Of a stretch of 6,948 nucleotides of DNA, positions 1 through 5,442 are shown piece after piece (within the stretch, counting starts at the first letter, position 1; every line of letters begins with the position of its first letter). Under the pieces are notes generated by a model, which ran no database searches, was not told the origin of the DNA, and saw only the letters and a list, made by a program, of their open reading frames with translations. A program made the translations under genes and the position numbers. This DNA is from Stomatobaculum longum (GTDB taxonomy: Bacteria; Bacillota; Clostridia; Lachnospirales; Lachnospiraceae), in contig CAJPKN010000085.1 of NCBI GenBank assembly GCA_905370385.1, forward strand, positions 1-6,948, in the 5' to 3' direction.

Positions 1-94
1 AAAAGAAACAGACCTCCTTTCCCATCCGATTTTCATCGGCGAAACCGCCGTTGTAACTGTGTCTTGCTGTGACTGGGAAAAATTACCTCTCTCT
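1..94 (-). promoter_or_regulatory. Structured 5' leader with ribosome-binding site for a gene beyond the left edge
   Basis: Read on the minus strand, this is the presumed untranslated leader after the promoter at 101-128. It ends in a ribosome site, AAAGGAGG at 13-20, with 12 nt left before the window edge, so the start codon must lie just outside. Seven bases at 74-80 (TTTCCCA) pair perfectly with 18-24 (TGGGAAA), and two G-U pairs could extend that stem into the Shine-Dalgarno bases. Inside lie two hairpins that share three bases, CGGCG/CGCCG (50-37) and CCGAT-GAAA-ATCGG (39-26), so they cannot both form fully. This resembles a cis-acting switch on translation, but I do not recognise a known riboswitch class. 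The structure is seen in the sequence; the regulatory role is inferred. Confidence 0.4.
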
Positions 95-100
95 ATCTGT

Positions 101-128
101 ATTGTATCACTCTATTGTTTAAATTCAA
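101..128 (-). promoter_or_regulatory. Promoter for the next minus-strand gene, left of the window
   Basis: A -35 box TTGAAT (128-123) and a -10 box TACAAT (106-101) are separated by 16 bp. The -10 matches the consensus at five of six positions. It lies after the gene 1 terminator and faces out of the window, so it should drive the gene whose ribosome site is at 13-20. Transcription should begin near position 94. Confidence 0.55.
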
Positions 129-141
129 GGATATTTATCCT
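128..141. promoter_or_regulatory. Inverted repeat abutting the -35 box, possible operator
   Basis: The 14-nt sequence AGGATATTTATCCT is a perfect inverted repeat (6-bp arms, 2-nt centre). It overlaps the edge of the -35 box of the outward promoter by one base. A repressor or activator site is the simplest reading, but an AT-rich 14-mer can arise by chance. Confidence 0.35.
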
Positions 142-171
142 ACCGACCGGCTATTCTTTGTCATAATTTTA

Positions 172-220
172 ACAAATATAAAAATAAAATAAACCTCTAT
201 CGTCATTTTGCCGACAGAGG
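172..220 (-). terminator. Intrinsic terminator of gene 1
   Basis: Eleven bases after the gene 1 stop, the minus-strand transcript can form a 9-bp stem CCTCTGTCG/CGATAGAGG (220-212 with 202-194, one G-U pair) with a 9-nt loop. It is followed by the U-rich run TTTATTTTATTTTTA (193-179). Together these make a classic Rho-independent terminator. Confidence 0.8.
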
Positions 221-230
221 CTTATTTGAC

Positions 231-1760
231 TTATGCGGCTTCCGCGTTTTCGTTGAGTCCCATGCCCTTCGCAAAGCGCTTGGAGAAGATGACTAAAATC
301 AGACCGACCAGGAGCGTGCTGCCGCCGATGCCGAGGAAGTAGAGGCTCTCCGAGCCCTCGCGGTAGAAGTTCGACGCCAGGGTCGAGAGGTTGGCACCCG
401 CCGTGCCGGAAAAGCCCCAGACCGTCATCATCTGCGTCGAGAACGCGACCGGTGCGAGCGCCGAGGCCGCCGCATTGCCCGAGGGATACGAAATTGCCTC
501 GCCGATGATCACAATGAGATAAAAGCCGACCAACCAGAACGGATTGACCTTAACCCCGGGGGCGTAGAGCTGGAAGGGCAGAATCATGAGCAGGGTGCCG
601 AGACCGTAGCACATGGTTCCGAAGCCCATCTTCCAAGCTGCCGAGGGCTGTCTTCTGCCGAGTTTACTCCAAATGCCCGCGCAGAGTGTTCCGATTGCAA
701 TGGCAAAGATTGCCTGCAGAGTCATGTAAATACTCGGGGCCACGCGATGTCCGAAGAACACCAGATTCACGCTTGTCTCCGCGTAAATCGAGAGTATCGT
801 GGTCGCCTGATACCAGACCATCATCGCAAACGCACTCGAGATGTACATGGGAATCAGATAGGGCAGGCGCTTTCTCTCCGCATCGCTCGTCTTCTTACTT
901 TTCAAAATATAGACAAAGTAGATGACCGGGAGAATGAGTGTGAACACGCTGACGATGTTCGCAAAGCTCGTGATTGTGAGCAACTTGAAATCAAAGAGCA
1001 GGAAGAGGATGCCGCCGAATGCGATGAAGAACGCAATCAGCAGGGCAACCGCCTTTTTTCTCTGCGCAGGCGGCAGCGGATCGTCCGGCTCCATGCCGAG
1101 CGGGCCGAAGGCGCGCTTTTCAAGTATCAGGTAAACGATACTTCCGAGAGCGCCGATTACACCGAGGATGAAGAAGGTCACCTGATAGCCCGCAACGAGG
1201 GCAATGCCACCGATGACGACCGGGCACATGGAGCCGATGTTCGAGAGCACGTAGATGACCGAGAACGCACCGTCTCTCCGCTTATCGCCCTGGGCATAGA
1301 GTTTGCCAAGCAGGGAGTAGAGCGAGCTTCCCGCGACCGCGCTGTTCACATAGCCGACCACGCAGTAGAGAATGAGGCCCATCATGCCCACATTCGGAAT
1401 CGCGAAGGAGAAATAATACATGGGCGCCGTAATCGCGCAGAAACGGTAGGCTCGCCGGTTTCCGAAGACGCGGTCCGCCATGTAGGAGCCGATGACGCCG
1501 AAGATGGAGCCGAGGGCTATGTCGAGGGTAATGAACTGCGAAGCCTCAAGCTGGGTGAGCCCCAAGCCCTTCGGCGTCGCCGCATAGAGATAATAGATGA
1601 AGATGGCGCTGAAGCCGTAGCTTGTGACGCTGCCCATCATGTACTTGAAACTGACAATGCCTACACCAAAGGGATGGCCGATGAAACAGGTCTCGTTTTG
1701 CAGTTTGCTGATTTCCTCCTGCCGAGCCCTCTCCTTCTCTGCCGTTGCAAGCGCTTCCAT
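231..1760 (-). CDS. Gene 1: POT/PTR-family (MFS) peptide-transporter-like membrane protein, type A
   Basis: The product is a 509-residue polytopic inner-membrane protein. It matches POT carriers, which move di- and tripeptides with protons: MFS motif A (GSYMADRVFGNRR, 91-103), TM5 VLSNIGS (171-177), two extra helices at about 236-286 linking the six-helix halves, and IIGEAISYPSG in TM10 with Glu421. Before TM1 there is a charged, helical N-terminus of about 25 residues. The start at 1760 is set by AGGAGG eight bases upstream. The TM1 ExxER motif is replaced (Tyr40, Gly43, Ser44, with Lys39 in front), so proton coupling is uncertain. The closest relative in the window is gene 3. It has its own promoter and terminator. 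Two stretches are nearly identical in DNA to gene 4, which is odd because gene 4 is type B. Family confidence is high; the substrate is unknown. Confidence 0.92.
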   Translation of the reverse strand: MEALATAEKERARQEEISKLQNETCFIGHPFGVGIVSFKYMMGSVTSYGFSAIFIYYLYAATPKGLGLTQLEASQFITLDIALGSIFGVIGSYMADRVFGNRRAYRFCAITAPMYYFSFAIPNVGMMGLILYCVVGYVNSAVAGSSLYSLLGKLYAQGDKRRDGAFSVIYVLSNIGSMCPVVIGGIALVAGYQVTFFILGVIGALGSIVYLILEKRAFGPLGMEPDDPLPPAQRKKAVALLIAFFIAFGGILFLLFDFKLLTITSFANIVSVFTLILPVIYFVYILKSKKTSDAERKRLPYLIPMYISSAFAMMVWYQATTILSIYAETSVNLVFFGHRVAPSIYMTLQAIFAIAIGTLCAGIWSKLGRRQPSAAWKMGFGTMCYGLGTLLMILPFQLYAPGVKVNPFWLVGFYLIVIIGEAISYPSGNAAASALAPVAFSTQMMTVWGFSGTAGANLSTLASNFYREGSESLYFLGIGGSTLLVGLILVIFSKRFAKGMGLNENAEAA

Positions 1761-1820
1761 ACCGAAAACCTCCTGTTCAAAGTTGAATCAATGCCGAACA
1801 AAACGCCCGTGAAAAACGAA

Positions 1821-1835
1821 CCTCCTCTCCTCCTT
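1821..1835 (-). other. Shine-Dalgarno-like purine block without a start codon
   Basis: AAGGAGGAGAGGAGG lies in the gene 1 leader, about 60 nt before the true start. No ATG, GTG or TTG follows at usable spacing. It shares GAGAGGAGG with the leader-ORF ribosome site upstream of gene 3 (5378-5370), so it may be the remnant of a lost leader ORF or a ribosome standby site. Confidence 0.35.
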
Positions 1836-1850
1836 GATGCGCGCCCGGTT

Positions 1851-1879
1851 TTATGCATAATCCGTGCTGTTTTGCATAA
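1851..1879 (-). promoter_or_regulatory. Repeated TTATGCA element at the gene 1 transcription start, possible operator
   Basis: TTATGCAAAA (1879-1870) and TTATGCATAA (1860-1851) lie 19 bp apart start to start, close to two helical turns. The second copy is a perfect 10-bp palindrome and the first a near-palindrome. They begin five bases after the -10 box, where a bound repressor would block transcription. The repeat is seen directly; binding by a regulator is inferred. Confidence 0.45.
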
Positions 1880-1883
1880 GCGT

Positions 1884-1912
1884 ATCATATCTTTCAGCAT
1901 TTACAAGTACAA
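1884..1912 (-). promoter_or_regulatory. Promoter of gene 1
   Basis: A -35 box TTGTAC (1912-1907), a 17-bp spacer and a -10 box TATGAT (1889-1884, five of six consensus positions) lie between the gene 2 terminator and gene 1. The start of transcription should be near 1877, giving a leader of about 115 nt. The bases GATATGATA around this -10 box recur upstream of gene 3. Confidence 0.65.
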
Positions 1913-1956
1913 CCCCGGCTTTATTTACAGATTTTTGTGTACTATTCCCGAAATAT

Positions 1957-2006
1957 AAAAAAAGAATGTCCGCACACCGGCATTTCGCCGGAGTGCGGAC
2001 ATTCTT
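1957..2006 (-). terminator. Strong intrinsic terminator of gene 2
   Basis: The minus-strand transcript forms a long hairpin: arms 2006-1993 and 1975-1962 pair over 14 bp, then one mismatch, then CCGGC/GCCGG closing a 5-nt loop. A run of seven U (1963-1957) follows. It lies 28 bases after the gene 2 stop. This is the strongest terminator in the window and it isolates gene 1 from upstream transcription. Its U-rich flank on the other strand (TTCTTACTCTT) might give weak termination there as well. Confidence 0.92.
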
Positions 2007-2034
2007 ACTCTTATATCTTACTTTGCGGACGGGC

Positions 2035-3531
2035 TCAGTCCTTCTTGTCGATGCCCATGCCGTGTGCCAGAGGCTTCTGCAGTACCAGGATAATCACAGC
2101 TGCCGCGACAACTGCGACACCGATGACCAGGAAATACATGGACTCACTGCCCTCTTTGTAGAAGTTCGCAGCAAGCGCCGAGAGGCTGGCGCCGGTCGAC
2201 TGTCCCATGGACCAGATGGTGAGCATCTGCGTTGCGAAGGCCGCCGGTGCGACGATGGTCGCCGCAGAGGTTCCCGCGGACCAGCAGATTGCCTCGCCGA
2301 CGGTGTAGACCGCGTAGAAGCTGATGAGCCAGAGCGGACTAGCCTTTTCGCCCGGTGCGTAAATCTGGAAGGGCAGGACCATAATCAAAATCGAAATACC
2401 GTAGCAAAGCGTGCCGATGCCCATCTTGCCCGGGGTGGTGGGCTGCTTCTTGCCGAGCTTTGCCCAGAGACCCGTAATCAGAGATCCGAAGAGGATGGAG
2501 AAAATCGACTGCAGGGTCACGAAGGAAGCCGGGGTGATCTCCTTGCCAAAGAAGTTCATGTTCACCGAAGTCTCCGCGTAGATGCTGAGCACGGTGTTGC
2601 CCTGGTAGGAAACCAGGTTCGTGAAGCAGTAGGCAATGAAAATCGGGATAATGAAGAGCACGCGGCGCTTCTCTTCCGGCTTGGTCTTCGGACTGGAAAT
2701 CACATAGACCAGGTAAATCGCCGGCAGGAAGACTGCGACCGAGCTCACCGTGTTTGCAAACTGCTTGATCGTGATGATGCGGTTGCTGAAGAGATATGCA
2801 AGGATTGCCGCGATGATTGCAACAATGCCCGCAAGCACGAAGACTGCCTTCTTTCTGGTTGCCTCCGGGAACGGATCCGCAGGCTCCTCCGCAATGGTGC
2901 CGAACACACGGCGCTCCGTCGAGAGGAAAATCGTGGAACCGACCACCGATGCCGCCGCGCAGAGCGCGAACGCAGCGTGGTAGCTAAAGAGCAGCGCAAT
3001 GGTTCCGGTCACGGCCGGAATTGCGGAGCCGATGTTTGCAATGATGTAAATGTACGCGAAGGCGCTGTCTCGTCTCGCATCGCCCTGCTGATAGAGCTTT
3101 GCGGTCAGCGTGTTCATGGACTGGCCCGCGATCATGCTGTTGCAGAGCAGAAGGCCGGTCGCAACTGCGTAGCCGATGACCCCGGAACCCGGAATCGCAA
3201 GTATCATGTAGGGAATCGGCGCTATTATATTCATGATGCGCAGGGCCTTGCGGACACCGAAGACACGGTCCGCCATGTAAGAGCCGACCACGCCGCAGAT
3301 GACCACGAGCGCAAAGTAGAGCGACAGGAGCTGTGCCGCCTCTGTCTTATCGAAGCCGAGTCCGACCGGTGCTTCCTTATAGAGATAGTAGATCAGGATT
3401 GCCGTAAAACCGTAGTAGGAAAAGGAGTTACACAAATACCGTAGACATATCGTGAGCAAGCCTTTCGGATGCCCCAGAAAACTGCGATCTTTGAAAATCG
3501 CCTCATTGTCAAGCATAGGTCTGCCTGCCAT
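2035..3531 (-). CDS. Gene 2: POT/PTR-family (MFS) peptide-transporter-like membrane protein, type B
   Basis: The product is 498 residues from the start chosen here, in the usual range for bacterial POT carriers with 14 helices. Landmarks are GHPKG (20-24), TM1 NSFSYYG (35-41), motif A GSYMADRVFGVRK (83-95), TM5 IIANIGS (163-169), YQGNTVLSIYAETSVN (309-324), and VGEAICWSAG with Glu413 in TM10. It keeps the aromatic FxYYG half of the POT TM1 motif, but ExxER has become Tyr32, Asn35, Ser36 with Arg31 in front. The frame stays open upstream to 3621, but that ATG sits inside the preceding terminator. The ATG at 3531 has AAGGAGA seven bases before it and aligns with the paralogs. It lacks the long charged N-terminus of the other three. 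The linker before the extra helices is diverged (EEPADPFPEATRKK). Substrate and coupling ion are unknown. Confidence 0.9.
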   Translation of the reverse strand: MAGRPMLDNEAIFKDRSFLGHPKGLLTICLRYLCNSFSYYGFTAILIYYLYKEAPVGLGFDKTEAAQLLSLYFALVVICGVVGSYMADRVFGVRKALRIMNIIAPIPYMILAIPGSGVIGYAVATGLLLCNSMIAGQSMNTLTAKLYQQGDARRDSAFAYIYIIANIGSAIPAVTGTIALLFSYHAAFALCAAASVVGSTIFLSTERRVFGTIAEEPADPFPEATRKKAVFVLAGIVAIIAAILAYLFSNRIITIKQFANTVSSVAVFLPAIYLVYVISSPKTKPEEKRRVLFIIPIFIAYCFTNLVSYQGNTVLSIYAETSVNMNFFGKEITPASFVTLQSIFSILFGSLITGLWAKLGKKQPTTPGKMGIGTLCYGISILIMVLPFQIYAPGEKASPLWLISFYAVYTVGEAICWSAGTSAATIVAPAAFATQMLTIWSMGQSTGASLSALAANFYKEGSESMYFLVIGVAVVAAAVIILVLQKPLAHGMGIDKKD

Positions 3532-3537
3532 GGTTCT

Positions 3538-3546
3538 TCTCCTTTC
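3538..3546 (-). promoter_or_regulatory. Ribosome-binding site that fixes the gene 2 start
   Basis: GAAAGGAGA read on the minus strand places AGGAG seven bases before the ATG at 3531. No comparable site precedes the upstream in-frame ATG at 3621, so the shorter 498-residue product is preferred. Confidence 0.75.
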
Positions 3547-3552
3547 TGTGGA

Positions 3553-3569
3553 CTCTGCATCGTGCAGAG
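3553..3569 (-). promoter_or_regulatory. Inverted repeat just upstream of the gene 2 ribosome site
   Basis: CTCTGCA-CGA-TGCAGAG is a perfect 7-bp inverted repeat with a 3-nt centre, starting 7 bases before the Shine-Dalgarno region. It could be an mRNA hairpin that tunes translation or stability, or an operator. No U-run follows, so it is not a terminator. Confidence 0.4.
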
Positions 3570-3590
3570 CGTTGCGGGATGAAAATCCTG

Positions 3591-3633
3591 AAAAACAAAG
3601 GCTGCCGAACCCGTTTGACACGGGTCCGACAGC
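3591..3633 (-). terminator. Intrinsic terminator between genes 3 and 2
   Basis: The minus-strand RNA pairs 3633-3621 (GCTGTCGGACCCG) with 3613-3601 (CGGGTTCGGCAGC) over 13 bp, including two G-U pairs, around a 7-nt loop. CTTTGTTTTTC follows. The plus-strand version would have mismatches at those two pairs, so it is built to act on minus-strand transcripts. Its 3' end is only about 60 nt from the gene 2 start. Confidence 0.8.
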
Positions 3634-3684
3634 GCAACTTACATTTTAAATGTGCTGAAGTTTATTTCCGGTTTGTTCGGTTGT

Positions 3685-5217
3685 TTAAGCCGCCTGCTTC
3701 GTGAAACCCATCTCCTTTGCGAGCTTCTTGGAGACGAGAACAATGACAAGGCCGACTACGAAGGTGCTGCCACCGATGAGCAGGAAGTACGTGGTCTCGC
3801 TGCCTTCCTTGTAGAAGTTCGAAGCGAGGTTCGAAAGGCTTGCGCCTGCCGTCACGGACATACTCCAAGTCTGCATCATCTGGGTTGCGAATGCCGCCGG
3901 TGCGAGTGCGGAAGCGGATGCGCTACCAGCCGGGTAGGAGATGCCCTCACCGATGATAACGACCATGTAGAATGCAACCAGCCAGTACGGGCTGACCTTC
4001 ACGCCCGGTGCATAGAGCTGGAACGGAAGGATCATGATCAGGGTGCCGACACCGTAGAGCATGGTACCGAAGCCCATCTTCCACGGGGTAGACGGCTGCT
4101 TGTCGCCGAGCTTACTCCAGAGGCCGGTGATGATGGAACCGAAGACGATTGCCATGATAGCCTGGAGCGTCATGTAGATGGTCGGGGAAACCTCGTGACC
4201 GAAGAAGTTGAGGTCAACACTGGTCTCCGCGTAGATTGCGAGAATCGTGGTAGCCTGGTACCAAACCATCATTGCAAAGGAGCTTGCGATGAACATCGGG
4301 ATGATGTAAAGGAGCTTGTGCGCCTCTTCTCTCGTGGTCTTCTTGCTCTTGTACATGAAGACGAAGTAACCTGCCGGCAGGAACAGGGTGATGGTGCTGA
4401 CCGTGTTCGAGAAGTTCGCGATGGTAGCGATGCCGCTCAGGAAGATAGCCGCAAGGAAGCCGCAGAATGCAAGCGTTCCGACGATGAGGTACATGATAGC
4501 TTTCTTTCTCTCTGCCGGCGGAAGCGGATCGTCCGGTTCCATACCGATCGGGCCGAAAGCTCTCTTCTCAAAAAGAAGGTAACCGAGAGAGCCGAGTGCA
4601 CCGAGGATACCGAGCACAAAGAAGGCGAAGTGGTAACCCGCGACCTTCGCGATGGTACCTGCGACGACCGGAGACATAGCACCGATGTTCGAAAGCACGT
4701 AGGTGATTGCGAACGCACCGTCACGTCTCTTATCTCCCTTTGCGTAGAGCTTACCCATCAGGGTGTAGAGCGAGCTTCCGCAGATCATTGCGTTGACGTT
4801 ACCGAGCGCGTACTGCATGATAACACCCGTCATGCCGAGGCCCGGAATCGCAAGCAGGAAGTACAGGAACGGTCCGGTAAAGTTAACAAAGCGATATGCT
4901 TTTCTGTTACCGAAGACGCGGTCCGACATGTAGGAACCGATGACGCTGAAGATAGAGCCGAGTGCCGAGTTCAGGGTGATCATCTGAGACGCCTGAACCT
5001 TGGTGAGGCCGAGGCCTTCCGGTGCCGTTGCGTAGAAATAGTAGATGAGAATCGCGCTCATGCCGTAGCTGGTGAGCGAGGTCATGAAGAACTTAAAGCT
5101 GACGATTCCGATACCGAACGGATGGCCGATGAAGCAACGCTCATTCTGAAGCTTTTCGAGCTGAGCCTGCTCCTCCTTTCTCTTTGCATCCAGTTCTGTG
5201 TTTACAGCTGCTTCCAT
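3685..5217 (-). CDS. Gene 3: POT/PTR-family (MFS) peptide-transporter-like membrane protein, type A
   Basis: The 510-residue product opens with a charged helix (about 1-28), then GHPFG (31-35) and TM1 at about 36-62. Next come motif A GSYMSDRVFGNRK (94-106), KGDKRRDGAF (160-169), TM5 VLSNIGA (174-180), the linker EPDDPLPPAERKK (227-239) and two extra helices at about 240-290. The C-terminal half has YQATTILAIYAETSV (320-334) and IIGEGISYPAG with Glu424 in TM10. The fold is a 14-helix bacterial POT carrier of the inner membrane. ExxER is replaced by Phe43, Thr46, Ser47 with Lys42 in front. The start at 5217 has AGGAGG five bases upstream. Its codons look more selective than those of gene 1 (AGA and CGT for Arg, many GGT and GCT), hinting at higher expression. 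A possible attenuator leader precedes it and a terminator follows. The substrate is unknown. Confidence 0.93.
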   Translation of the reverse strand: MEAAVNTELDAKRKEEQAQLEKLQNERCFIGHPFGIGIVSFKFFMTSLTSYGMSAILIYYFYATAPEGLGLTKVQASQMITLNSALGSIFSVIGSYMSDRVFGNRKAYRFVNFTGPFLYFLLAIPGLGMTGVIMQYALGNVNAMICGSSLYTLMGKLYAKGDKRRDGAFAITYVLSNIGAMSPVVAGTIAKVAGYHFAFFVLGILGALGSLGYLLFEKRAFGPIGMEPDDPLPPAERKKAIMYLIVGTLAFCGFLAAIFLSGIATIANFSNTVSTITLFLPAGYFVFMYKSKKTTREEAHKLLYIIPMFIASSFAMMVWYQATTILAIYAETSVDLNFFGHEVSPTIYMTLQAIMAIVFGSIITGLWSKLGDKQPSTPWKMGFGTMLYGVGTLIMILPFQLYAPGVKVSPYWLVAFYMVVIIGEGISYPAGSASASALAPAAFATQMMQTWSMSVTAGASLSNLASNFYKEGSETTYFLLIGGSTFVVGLVIVLVSKKLAKEMGFTKQAA

Positions 5218-5255
5218 AAAATCCTCCTGTCTGAATTAAAACCGTAATTCTGATA

Positions 5256-5304
5256 GAAAAACAAAAGTAACTGCAAGTATTACTTGCTCCCCCTCCTAGT
5301 TACT
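5256..5304 (-). terminator. Bulged intrinsic terminator in the gene 3 leader, likely attenuator
   Basis: On the minus strand AGTAACT (5304-5298) pairs with AGTTACT (5272-5266). Inside, GCAAG pairs with CTTGC around a short loop (5287-5273). Ten unpaired purine-rich bases, AGGAGGGGGA (5297-5288), bulge from the 5' side. TTTGTTTTTC (5265-5256) follows. It may end gene 4 transcripts, but only 38 nt separate it from the gene 3 start. That leaves no room for a promoter, so transcription of gene 3 must pass through it. Confidence 0.65.
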
Positions 5305-5314
5305 CCCTGTCATT

Positions 5315-5365
5315 TTACGGACAGAGCCGAGCTCGCAACTCGCTGCCCCACAGGGTTATCTGCAT
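5315..5365 (-). CDS. Possible 16-residue leader peptide upstream of gene 3
   Basis: A strong AGGAGG (5375-5370) lies four bases before an ATG at 5365 that opens a 16-codon frame, MQITLWGSELRARLCP, ending in TAA. One base later an ATG (5313) opens a 5-codon frame, MTGSN, ending at 5296. That second frame runs through the 5' arm of the terminator at 5304-5298. If both are translated, ribosomes would open the terminator and allow gene 3 transcription. I do not recognise the peptide, and there is no run of one regulatory amino acid. A frame this short could be chance; the ribosome site is the main support. Confidence 0.3.
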   Translation of the reverse strand: MQITLWGSELRARLCP

Positions 5366-5385
5366 TGTTCCTCCTCTCTCGAAAT

Positions 5386-5391
5386 ATCATA
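5386..5391 (-). promoter_or_regulatory. Weak promoter -10 candidate for gene 3
   Basis: TATGAT sits in GATATGATA, the same nine bases that surround the -10 box of gene 1. It would start transcription near 5379, just before the leader-ORF ribosome site. No TTGACA-like -35 is found 15-19 bp upstream, so the site would need an activator, or gene 3 is read from upstream of gene 4. Confidence 0.3.
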
Positions 5392-5400
5392 TCGCAGGCA

Positions 5401-5420
5401 GAGAGCGCCGTAGCGCCCTC
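5401..5420 (-). other. Stable hairpin after gene 4 with a UACG tetraloop
   Basis: In the minus-strand RNA GAGGGCGC and GCGCTCTC form an 8-bp stem (one G-U pair) closed by a UACG loop, a member of the very stable UNCG class. It starts 22 bases after the gene 4 stop. No U-run follows, so it is more likely a 3'-end stabiliser or pause site than a terminator. Confidence 0.5.
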
Positions 5421-5442
5421 CGTGCTGCGGATACTGTTGTGT

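Noticed and set aside
747..1958. Long plus-strand open frame opposite gene 1 (about 400 codons)
   Set aside because: It is antisense to a clear POT gene, its product is rich in His, Arg, Asp and Glu with no domain, and it runs through the gene 1 promoter. It is a by-product of codon bias on the other strand.
1864..3444. Plus-strand open frame of about 526 codons opposite gene 2
   Set aside because: It is the complement of a conserved membrane protein, crosses a strong terminator hairpin, and has charged low-plausibility composition with no recognisable motif.
3532..3621. Thirty extra N-terminal codons for gene 2, starting at 3621
   Set aside because: That ATG lies in the terminator loop and has no ribosome site. 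The extension has no counterpart in the paralogs, and a good AGGAG precedes the ATG at 3531.
3641..3653. Short inverted repeat ACATTT-T-AAATGT as an operator or terminator
   Set aside because: It is AT-only apart from its ends, with 6-bp arms and a 1-nt centre and no U-run. It sits between the gene 3 stop and its terminator, where chance is a sufficient explanation.
3652..5247. Plus-strand open frame of about 531 codons opposite gene 3, and a similar one at 5284-6039 opposite gene 4
   Set aside because: The same antisense pattern recurs across all paralogs because the frames mirror the shared sequence. There is no good ribosome site and no protein-like composition.
5218..5442. T-box or guanidine-II riboswitch in the gene 4-gene 3 gap
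   Set aside because: There is no T-box sequence (TGGnACCGCG type). The UACG loop and the single hairpin do not fit the paired ACGR-loop hairpins of guanidine-II.
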